Positions 55,427 through 64,000 of a stretch of DNA of 64,000 nt are shown one piece after another. Numbering within the stretch: position 1 is the stretch's first letter; each line of letters begins with the position of its first letter. The notes below the pieces were generated by a model that saw only the letters and a list, made by a program, of their open reading frames with translations, did not search any database and was not told the origin of the DNA. The position numbers and the translations under genes are program-made. This DNA comes from Pseudomonadota bacterium (GTDB taxonomy: Bacteria; Pseudomonadota; Gammaproteobacteria; Burkholderiales; Thiobacillaceae), in assembly GCA_021847835.1 (NCBI GenBank), contig JAJZPR010000008.1, forward strand, positions 5,660-69,659, read 5' to 3'.

Positions 55427-56256
55427 AGGCCGCCCCTTTCCAGCAGGGATTTCACCTCAGGCCAGGCGAACACCGGGCCGTCCTTGCACAGGAATTTGCC
55501 GCCTAGCTGGCAGTGACCGCACAGGCCGAGCGCGCACTGCATGTTGCGCTCGAGGCTCACGTGGATGTCCGCTTCCGGCAGGCCGCGCGCGGTCAGCGCC
55601 TTGGCCGCGGCCACCATCATGCCTTCGGGCCCGCAGATCATGGTCACGGCGTTGGCGGGGTCGAAGCGGGCCTCGCCCACCAGATCGACGGGCGTGCCCA
55701 CGTGCCAGGGCCACAGCGCCTCGGTGGCATTGGCGGCGATCAGCACCTGGGTGTCGGGCGCCTGCGCCCAGCGTTCGTAAGAGGCGCGCCAGATAAGGTC
55801 GTGGCTGTGCTTGACGCCCTGCAGGATGACGAGACGGCGGAAGCGCTCGCGCCGCTTCAGCACGTAGTGGATTACCGCCATCACCGGCGCGCAGCCCAGG
55901 CCGCCGGTGACGATGATGACGTCCCTGTCTTCGGCCTTGGCGAGCGGCCAGCCGCGCCCGTAGGGGCCGCGCAGGCCGACTTCGTCGCCGCATTTCAGTT
56001 GGGCCAGCCCCTTGGTGACGCGTCCGGCCGCGCGGATGGTATGGGCGAAATCGTCGCGCTCCTCGGGGTCGGAGGAAAGCGAGATCGGCACTTCGCCCGC
56101 GCCGGGCAGATAGACCATATTGAACTGTCCGGGCGCAAAGCGGTAGCGTTCATGCATCGTCGGATCGTCGAAGCGCAGGCGCAGGGTGAAGATGTCCTCG
56201 GATTCCTGGACGCGTTCAACGATGCGGGCTAGGTGGGGCGCGTGCGGGGAGCTCAT
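55423..56256 (-). CDS. hydG: Hydrogenase FAD/NAD(P)-binding (gamma) subunit
   Basis: The 277-residue subunit transfers electrons between NAD(P) and the hydrogenase. It has a ferredoxin-reductase-like FAD domain (RFAPGQFNMVYLPG, then ISLSSDP), an NAD(P) domain (TGGLGCAPVMAVIHYVLKRR) and a C-terminal [2Fe-2S] site in CALGLCGHCQLGGKFLCKDG. I chose the ATG at 56256; an upstream start adds 21 residues that are encoded by the inverted-repeat element. The 144-bp gap to hydB is filled by that element. Confidence 0.92.
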   Translation of the reverse strand: MSSPHAPHLARIVERVQESEDIFTLRLRFDDPTMHERYRFAPGQFNMVYLPGAGEVPISLSSDPEERDDFAHTIRAAGRVTKGLAQLKCGDEVGLRGPYGRGWPLAKAEDRDVIIVTGGLGCAPVMAVIHYVLKRRERFRRLVILQGVKHSHDLIWRASYERWAQAPDTQVLIAANATEALWPWHVGTPVDLVGEARFDPANAVTMICGPEGMMVAAAKALTARGLPEADIHVSLERNMQCALGLCGHCQLGGKFLCKDGPVFAWPEVKSLLERGGL

Positions 56257-56267
56257 GAAAGGGTCAG

Positions 56268-56379
56268 CCACAAAGGACACAGAGAAAACCAGACTCAAGT
56301 GACAAGACACAAGAGGCAAGGAAAAGCATGAGGCTTGCGTCTTGCAACTCGCCCCTTTGATTCTCTGTCTCCTCTGTGG
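56268..56379. repeat. Nested inverted repeat inside the hydrogenase operon
   Basis: The outer arms CCACAAAGGACACAGAGAA (56268-56286) and its complement at 56361-56379 match at 17 of 19 positions. The inner arms CAAGACACAAG (56303-56313) and CTTGCGTCTTG (56334-56344) match at 10 of 11. The transcript could fold into a long hairpin. It lies between hydB and hydG, and shares the CACAGAG word with the element at 9631. Confidence 0.85.
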
Positions 56380-56400
56380 CTCGAAGTATGTTTTTTGGCT

Positions 56401-57492
56401 TCATTTGAGCAGCGCCGCCGCCTCTTCGGTGATGTCGATGCCGACCGGACACCAGGCGATGCAGCGCCCGCAGCCCACGCAGCCGGAGCGGCCGAACTGG
56501 TCGTGCCAGGTAGCGAGCTTGTGCGTGAGCCACTGGCGGTAGCGCTGGCGGATTTCCGGGCGCAGTTGTTTGCCGTGGATGTGGCCGTGGCGCTCGCCGA
56601 AGCAGGAATCCCATTCGCGGCTGTGCAGGCTGCCATTGCCGTCGAGGCGGGGTTCTTCGGTTTCCGCATGGCAAAAGCAGGTGGGGCAGACCATGGTGCA
56701 GTTGCCGCAGGCCAGGCAGCGCTCGGCCACTTCCTGCCAGCGCGGATGGTCGAGCCGCGCCATCAGGGCATCGCGCAGCTTGCGGCCGGGGATGGCCCGG
56801 GTTTGCCCGGATGCGGCATGGCGGATGCCGGCATTTGCCGCATCGATTTGCACGGCCAGGGCTTCCGGCAGCGCCAGGGCATCGAGTATTTGCGCGCCGG
56901 AGGGGCTTCCATCCCGGATGACGAAGCCGTCTTCGATCTCGGTCATTGCAAGGTCGAAATCCGCTTTCGCTTCCGGCCCGTCGCCGGTGGAAGCGCAGAA
57001 GCAGGTGCTGGCGGGGTGGGTACAGTTCACCGCGATGAGCAGCATGCCCTCACGGCGGGCACCGTAGTGCGGGTCGGGATAAGGGCCGTGCAGAAAATGA
57101 CGGTCCTGGATGGAAAGGGCGGCAAGATCGCAGGCTCTGACGCCGATGACGGCCTGCGGGCGCCGTGGGGTTTCCACGACTTCCACGGCAAACCCGCCTT
57201 CCCCGCGGCTGATGCGCCACAAGGCTTCCCTGGGCGCGAACAAAAGAGGCTTGAGCGCCTGCGGACCATTGGCCCAGGCGAAACATTGCGCAAGCTCCCC
57301 CTTGACGATCCTGCTGGACCCCGCCTCCTGAATGAGGCTCACCCCCCAGGGGAGATCGCCGGCATTCTGCGTTTCCGCATAGACGATGCTGCCATTCCTG
57401 AGCTGCGGGGCAACGACGGAATAGCCGTGCCCGGACAGGACGTCGAACAGGCGCTGCAGCGAGGCGTGGGGAAGAAAACGGGGGGGCGGCAT
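56401..57492 (-). CDS. hydB: Hydrogenase 4Fe-4S dicluster (beta) subunit
   Basis: The 363-residue subunit links the FAD unit and small subunit. The two clusters are bound by [16 protein letters not shown] (about residue 240) and [16 protein letters not shown] (near the C-terminus). The N-terminal two thirds match the HydB family ([34 protein letters not shown]). It is the first gene of the hydrogenase operon. The promoter should lie in the gap upstream toward tig, where no strong sequence match was found. Confidence 0.92.
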   Translation of the reverse strand: MPPPRFLPHASLQRLFDVLSGHGYSVVAPQLRNGSIVYAETQNAGDLPWGVSLIQEAGSSRIVKGELAQCFAWANGPQALKPLLFAPREALWRISRGEGGFAVEVVETPRRPQAVIGVRACDLAALSIQDRHFLHGPYPDPHYGARREGMLLIAVNCTHPASTCFCASTGDGPEAKADFDLAMTEIEDGFVIRDGSPSGAQILDALALPEALAVQIDAANAGIRHAASGQTRAIPGRKLRDALMARLDHPRWQEVAERCLACGNCTMVCPTCFCHAETEEPRLDGNGSLHSREWDSCFGERHGHIHGKQLRPEIRQRYRQWLTHKLATWHDQFGRSGCVGCGRCIAWCPVGIDITEEAAALLK

Positions 57493-57752
57493 GATTCAGT
57501 TCACTATAGCAGGGCAGTTGTGACAGAAAATTTACCCGCCTCGACAGGCCTGCAAGGGCAAGGGGAAATGCCTGCGCAATGCGGGTTTTTCCTGAGCCCC
57601 ATTCACGGTAAAATAGAGATTTTGGCAATTCCTGCAGCCCCGTTTTCGGCAGTCCCGGCCGGGAGTGGGCAAAGCGGCCGGTTCACTGGATGACTGGAGC
57701 GGGGGAAGCCCCTAAGCGAAGTCACGATTTTTAATTTCTTAGAGAGTGTCTC

Positions 57753-59057
57753 ATGTCCCAACTGGAAGTTCTCGGATCCCTCGAACGGCGCGTTGAACTC
57801 GCCGTCCCCATGGCAGCGGTGGAAGCCGAGGTGCAAAACCGTCTCAAGCGCCTGGCGAAGAGCGTCAAGGCGCCCGGGTTCCGGCCCGGCAAAGTGCCGA
57901 TGAGCCATGTCAGCAAAATGCATGGCGCTGGCGTCAGGCAGGAAGTGCTGGGCGAATCCCTGCAAAAGAGCTTCTACGAGGCGATCGACACGCAGCAGCT
58001 GAAGGTGGCCGGCATGCCGCGCTTCGAGCCCAAGGAAGGCCCGGAGGACGGTTCGGAAATCCGCTTTTCCGCGACTTTCGAGGTTTATCCCGCAGTCAAG
58101 CTGGGCGATCTCGCGGCCGCATCCCTGAAGCGTCCGGTGGTGACGGTCGAGGAGGGCAATGTCGACGACACCCTGGAAATTTTGCGCCGCCAGCGCCGCA
58201 GCTTCACCAAGGTCGAGCGCGCCAGCCAGAAGGACGACCTGGCCAGGTTCGACTTCAAGGGCACCCTGGACGGACAGCCCTTCGAGGGCGGCGAGGCCCT
58301 GGATTTCTCGACTGTCATCGGCGAAGGGCGCATGCTCAAGGATTTCGAGGACAACCTGGCGGGACTGGCCGCCGGCGAGTCGCGCGGCTTCGACATGAGC
58401 TTTCCCGCGGACTATGCCGCTGCCCATCTGGCAGGCAAGGCCGTGCATTTCGAGGTGACCATGAAGGAAGTCTCGGAACCCGGGTTGCCCGAGATCGATG
58501 CGGAATTCGCAAAATCCCTGGGGATCGCGGACGGCGACATCGCCAAGCTGCGGGCGGAAGTCAGGTCCAACCTGGAACGCGAGGTCAAGCGCCGCGTCCA
58601 GGCCAGGGTCAAGGAAGCCGCCATGGAAACGCTGCTGGCCAACGCCGAACTGGAGCTTCCCAAATCACTGGTTGACATGGAAATCGATCGCCTGCGCAGG
58701 CAGATGCTCGACCAGCTCCAGGCGAGCGGCAGGCAGATTAAGGAAGACATGATTTCTGCCGATATATTCAGGGAACAGGCCGAGCGCCGCGTGCGCCTGG
58801 GCCTGATCATCGCCGAGATCGTGCAGAACAACGACCTGGCCGCAAAGCCCGAGCAGTTGCGCGCGCTGATCGACGAGCATGCGCAGGGCTACGAGGATCC
58901 GCAGGAAGTGGTGCAGTGGTACTACCAGGATCCGCGGCGCTTGCAGGAACTCGAGGCGCTGGCGCTGGAGGACAATGTGGTAGCATGGGTTGTCAGCCAG
59001 GTTCAGGCCACTGACGAAGCGGTGAAATTTGACGATTTGATGGGACGCGCCGCATGA
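57753..59057 (+). CDS. tig: Trigger factor
   Basis: The 434-residue chaperone binds nascent chains at the ribosome exit. Its N-terminal ribosome-binding loop is [12 protein letters not shown] (near residue 45), followed by an FKBP-like PPIase domain (about 150-250) and a helical C-terminal substrate-binding domain. Its stop overlaps the clpP start (ATGA). The upstream gap 57493-57752 holds a TAAAAT box near 57609 without a convincing -35. The gene heads the tig-clpP-clpX group. Confidence 0.96.
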   Translation: MSQLEVLGSLERRVELAVPMAAVEAEVQNRLKRLAKSVKAPGFRPGKVPMSHVSKMHGAGVRQEVLGESLQKSFYEAIDTQQLKVAGMPRFEPKEGPEDGSEIRFSATFEVYPAVKLGDLAAASLKRPVVTVEEGNVDDTLEILRRQRRSFTKVERASQKDDLARFDFKGTLDGQPFEGGEALDFSTVIGEGRMLKDFEDNLAGLAAGESRGFDMSFPADYAAAHLAGKAVHFEVTMKEVSEPGLPEIDAEFAKSLGIADGDIAKLRAEVRSNLEREVKRRVQARVKEAAMETLLANAELELPKSLVDMEIDRLRRQMLDQLQASGRQIKEDMISADIFREQAERRVRLGLIIAEIVQNNDLAAKPEQLRALIDEHAQGYEDPQEVVQWYYQDPRRLQELEALALEDNVVAWVVSQVQATDEAVKFDDLMGRAA

Positions 59058-59695
59058 CGGCCAAGATGATTATGAGCAATTACATCGAGCCTCAGGGCCT
59101 GGGGCTCATCCCCATGGTCATCGAGCAGAGCGGCCGCGGCGAGCGGGCGTACGACATCTATTCGCGCCTGTTGAAAGAGCGCGTGGTGTTCCTGGTGGGA
59201 CCGGTGAACGACGCCACAGCCAACCTCATCGTGGCCCAGCTGCTGTTCCTGGAGTCGGAAAACCCCGACAAGGACATCTATTTCTATATCAACTCGCCGG
59301 GCGGATCGGTTTCCGCCGGCCTGGCGATCTACGACACCATGCAGTTCATCAAGCCGGAGGTGTCGACCCTGTGCATCGGCCAGGCCGCGAGCATGGGTGC
59401 GTTTCTTTTGACCGCGGGCGCCAAGGGCAAGCGTTACTGCCTGCCCAATTCGCGCGTGATGATCCACCAGCCGCTGGGCGGTTTCCAGGGCCAGGCGTCC
59501 GATATCGAGATCCACGCCAAGGAAATCCTGTATCTGAAGGACCGGCTCAACGGCATGCTGGCGAAGCACACCGGCCAGCCGATCGAGACGATCGAGCGCG
59601 ATACTGACCGCGACAATTTCATGAGCGCCGAGGAGGCCGTGAACTATGGCCTGATCGACAAGGTTTTGGAAAACCGCGAGCAGGCGGCAGCTTAA
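59054..59695 (+). CDS. clpP: ATP-dependent Clp protease proteolytic subunit ClpP
   Basis: The 213-residue serine protease forms a double-ring barrel. The catalytic triad is S113 ([10 protein letters not shown]), H138 (MIHQPLGG) and D187 (in DTDRDNF), with spacings identical to E. coli ClpP. A second in-frame Met at residue 5 or 7 could also start translation. The gene overlaps tig and is followed by clpX after 13 bp. Confidence 0.97.
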   Translation: MTAKMIMSNYIEPQGLGLIPMVIEQSGRGERAYDIYSRLLKERVVFLVGPVNDATANLIVAQLLFLESENPDKDIYFYINSPGGSVSAGLAIYDTMQFIKPEVSTLCIGQAASMGAFLLTAGAKGKRYCLPNSRVMIHQPLGGFQGQASDIEIHAKEILYLKDRLNGMLAKHTGQPIETIERDTDRDNFMSAEEAVNYGLIDKVLENREQAAA

Positions 59696-59708
59696 GGGAG
59701 AGAACGTG

Positions 59709-60971
59709 ATGTCGGACAAAGGCGGAAGCGACAAGCTGCTGTATTGCTCTTTCTGCGGCAAGAGCCAGCACGAGGTGCGCAAGCTGATTGCGGGCCCCTC
59801 GGTCTTCATCTGCGACGAATGTGTCGAGCTTTGCAACGACATCATCCGCGAGGAAATCCAGCAGAACCAGGTGGTCAAGGGCTCCGACGACCTGCCGAGC
59901 CCGCACGAGATCCGCGACATCCTCGACCAGTACGTGATCGGCCAGGGCCAGGCCAAGAAGGCGCTGTCGGTGGCGGTGTACAACCACTACAAGCGCCTGC
60001 GCTCCAGCCAGGGCAAGCAGGACGACGTCGAACTGGCCAAGAGCAACATCCTGCTGATCGGCCCGACCGGCTCGGGCAAGACCCTGCTGGCGCAAACCCT
60101 GGCGCGCCTTCTGAACGTGCCTTTCGTCATCGCCGACGCCACCACGCTGACCGAGGCCGGCTACGTGGGCGAGGACGTCGAGAACATCATCCAGAAGCTC
60201 TTGCAGAAGTGCGATTACGACGTGGACAAGGCCAAGCACGGCATCGTCTACATCGACGAGATCGACAAGATCTCGCGCAAGGCCGACAACCCCTCGATCA
60301 CCCGCGACGTGTCGGGCGAGGGCGTGCAGCAGGCGCTGCTCAAGCTGATCGAAGGCACCACCGCCTCGGTGCCCCCGCAGGGCGGACGCAAGCATCCCAA
60401 CCAGGAGTTCGTCCAGGTCGACACCACCAACATCCTGTTCATCTGCGGCGGCGCCTTCGGCGGCCTGGAAAAGGTCATCCGCAACCGCTCGGAGAAGGGC
60501 GGCATCGGCTTCGGCGCCAAGGTCAAGAGCGTGGACGAGAAAAGGCGCGACATGGAACTGCTGCATACGGTCGAGCCGGAAGATCTCATCAAATATGGCC
60601 TGATCCCGGAATTTGTCGGACGTTTGCCGGTGGTTGCCGTGCTGGACGAATTGGACGAGGCGGCGCTGATGCAGATCCTGACCGAGCCCAAGAATGCGCT
60701 GAGCAAGCAGTTTGCCAAGCTGTTCAAGATGGAAGGCGTGGAACTGGAATTCCGCGAAGGCGCGCTCAAGGCCATCGCCAAGAAGGCGCTGGATCGCCGT
60801 ACCGGCGCACGCGGCCTGCGTTCCATCATTGAGCATTCCCTGCTGGACCTGATGTTCGACCTGCCCTCGATGCAGAACGTGACCAAGGTCGTGGTGGACG
60901 AGCAGATGATCAATGGCGAGGGACCGCCACTGCTTATCTATTCGGACCAGTCGGCGGCGGCTGGTTCGTAG
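59709..60971 (+). CDS. clpX: ATP-dependent Clp protease ATP-binding subunit ClpX
   Basis: The 420-residue AAA+ unfoldase has an N-terminal zinc finger ([14 protein letters not shown] and [10 protein letters not shown]), Walker [12 protein letters not shown], Walker [11 protein letters not shown] and the [10 protein letters not shown] sensor motif. ATG at 59709 follows GGGAGAG by a proper distance; GTG at 59706 is possible. It partners ClpP, whose gene is immediately upstream. The C-terminus is complete. Confidence 0.97.
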   Translation: MSDKGGSDKLLYCSFCGKSQHEVRKLIAGPSVFICDECVELCNDIIREEIQQNQVVKGSDDLPSPHEIRDILDQYVIGQGQAKKALSVAVYNHYKRLRSSQGKQDDVELAKSNILLIGPTGSGKTLLAQTLARLLNVPFVIADATTLTEAGYVGEDVENIIQKLLQKCDYDVDKAKHGIVYIDEIDKISRKADNPSITRDVSGEGVQQALLKLIEGTTASVPPQGGRKHPNQEFVQVDTTNILFICGGAFGGLEKVIRNRSEKGGIGFGAKVKSVDEKRRDMELLHTVEPEDLIKYGLIPEFVGRLPVVAVLDELDEAALMQILTEPKNALSKQFAKLFKMEGVELEFREGALKAIAKKALDRRTGARGLRSIIEHSLLDLMFDLPSMQNVTKVVVDEQMINGEGPPLLIYSDQSAAAGS

Positions 60972-61011
60972 CGGGTGGGTGGGGGCGTCAGGGAATATTT
61001 CTCTTTCGCCC

Positions 61012-61038
61012 CTTGATGTTTCTGGCATCGCCCGCAGT
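61012..61038 (+). promoter_or_regulatory. Possible heat-shock (sigma-32) promoter upstream of lon
   Basis: CTTGAT at 61012-61017 and CCCGCAGT at 61031-61038 with a 13-bp spacer resemble the CTTGAAA and CCCCATNT elements of sigma-32 promoters, about 58 bp before the lon start. In Escherichia coli lon is a heat-shock gene. The second element is a weak match, so this is tentative. Confidence 0.25.
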
Positions 61039-61095
61039 TCAATACTTGGATTTCCGCGTGCGGAGACGCGGATACAACTTCGATAAGGTGTCATC

Positions 61096-63498
<2,403 letters not shown>

Positions 63499-63526
63499 TT
63501 TGCCGTCGCGCCGGCGATAGGTCAAC

Positions 63527-63557
63527 AAAAAATCCCGCCGTTCGGCGGGATTTTTTT
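63527..63557 (+). terminator. Rho-independent terminator after lon
   Basis: AAAAAATCCCGCC (63527-63539) and GGCGGGATTTTTT (63544-63556) form a 13-bp stem with a GTTC loop, followed by more T. It sits 28 bp after the lon stop codon and before the hupB promoter. Confidence 0.93.
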
Positions 63558-63597
63558 GTGGGCCTGGTCAGATTTTGTGCATCGGCCCGAAAACCGC

Positions 63598-63627
63598 TTG
63601 ACACAAGGCTTTGCGGAAAGCTATAAA
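63598..63627 (+). promoter_or_regulatory. hupB: Sigma-70 promoter of hupB
   Basis: TTGACA at 63598-63603 and TATAAA at 63622-63627, separated by 18 bp, form a near-consensus housekeeping promoter. It lies between the lon terminator and the hupB start at 63677, so hupB can be transcribed on its own. Confidence 0.8.
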
Positions 63628-63676
63628 TCCGTCACAGGGTTTTTCCTGTGGCTTGCGTTACGAAAGGGGACGACAC

Positions 63677-63949
63677 GTGAACAAATCCGAATTGATCGAT
63701 GCCATTGCCGATTCTGCGGACATTTCCAAGGCTGCCGCCGGCCGCGCTCTGGATGCCGCAATCGAAACAGTGAAAAAGGCGCTGAAGAAAAACGACATGG
63801 TGACCCTCGTGGGCTTCGGCACTTTCTACGTGGGCAAGCGCGCAGCCCGCACCGGCCGCAATCCGCGCACCGGCGACTCCATCAAGATCAAGGCCGCGAA
63901 GGTCCCCAAGTTTCGCGCAGGCAAGGGCCTGAAAGACGCGATCAACTGA
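63677..63949 (+). CDS. hupB: DNA-binding protein HU
   Basis: The 90-residue nucleoid protein has the HU/IHF signature: [20 protein letters not shown], then [19 protein letters not shown] and [19 protein letters not shown] with the DNA-binding arm. GTG at 63677 is the probable start, preceded by AAAGGGGA; an upstream start at 63611 gives a non-homologous extension. A tRNA gene follows. Confidence 0.95.
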   Translation: MNKSELIDAIADSADISKAAAGRALDAAIETVKKALKKNDMVTLVGFGTFYVGKRAARTGRNPRTGDSIKIKAAKVPKFRAGKGLKDAIN

Positions 63950-63957
63950 AAGTTTGC

Positions 63958-64000
63958 GGGTGCTTAGCTCAGCTGGTAGAGCGTCGCCCTTACAAGGCGA
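63958..64000 (+). tRNA. tRNA-Val (anticodon UAC), cut by the window end
   Basis: GGGTGCTTAGCTCAGCTGGT begins a tRNA, with a D-arm and an anticodon stem CGCCC/GGGCG-like pair around CTTACAA (anticodon TAC, valine). Only the 5' part is present. A tRNA-Val after lon-hupB is the usual arrangement in Betaproteobacteria. Confidence 0.9.

Noticed and set aside
56257..56319. N-terminal extension of hydG
   Set aside because: The additional residues are encoded by the inverted repeat and do not resemble the FAD subunit family; the ATG at 56256 begins the known fold.

Overview
The window comes from a high-GC member of the Betaproteobacteria, most like the chemolithotrophic Nitrosomonadales/Rhodocyclales lineages. 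The evidence is gene content and order: a tig-clpP-clpX-lon-hupB-tRNA(Val) block, a lolC-lolD-comEC-relA block, single-module QueF, DapC/DapD, and a group 3b-type [NiFe] hydrogenase. The genus cannot be fixed from the sequence alone. No phage, insertion sequence, integrase or CRISPR array was seen.

Layout. 1-202: a heptanucleotide tandem repeat and AT-rich repeats. 203-8150: an RpfE-type hypothetical gene facing yjbQ, then lolC, lolD, comEC and relA. 8203-15068 (minus strand): a MacA/MacB-like exporter set (adaptor, ATPase, two 400-residue permeases), an M48 peptidase, a DUF2007 protein and an AIM24-like protein; several gaps carry nested inverted repeats. 15125-17531: an orphan regulator-domain protein, queD and an MFS transporter. 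17545-25470 (minus strand): a CzcCBA-type metal-efflux operon with a histidine-rich inner-membrane permease at its end; its outer-membrane gene has an in-frame stop. 25637-31106 (minus strand): a DUF389 protein, a broken macro-domain gene, a CBS/CorC protein, an FKBP, a lipoprotein and selO. 31226-33137: transaldolase and an alpha/beta hydrolase. 33162-38510: a molybdenum-cofactor cluster (moaA, a TauE-like gene, mobB, moeA, moaD, moaE) with nfi and a ModE-like regulator. 38589-41205: a DUF302 protein, crcB, a second TauE-like gene, tadA and an L,D-transpeptidase. 41231-41547: a hairpin-rich non-coding stretch holding a duplicated end of dapD. 41548-46901: dapD, dapC, an EamA transporter, a VOC protein, and a set of PAS, DksA-like, HPF-cold-shock and PAS genes. 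47033-52268: a FGGY kinase, queF and smc. 52383-57492 (minus strand): a small repeat protein, a hydrogenase maturation protease and the hydrogenase genes in the order hydB-hydG-hydD-hydA. 57753-64000: tig, clpP, clpX, lon, hupB and the start of tRNA-Val.

How the genes fit together. The housekeeping blocks cover protein quality control, lipoprotein sorting, chromosome condensation, lysine/peptidoglycan precursor synthesis and queuosine. The accessory part combines soluble NAD(P)-linked hydrogenase metabolism, molybdenum-cofactor supply and metal efflux. The points that most deserve a second look are the histidine-rich EamA permease inside the czc operon, the stop codon in czcC, the family of nested inverted repeats between co-directional genes, and the structured region downstream of dapD.
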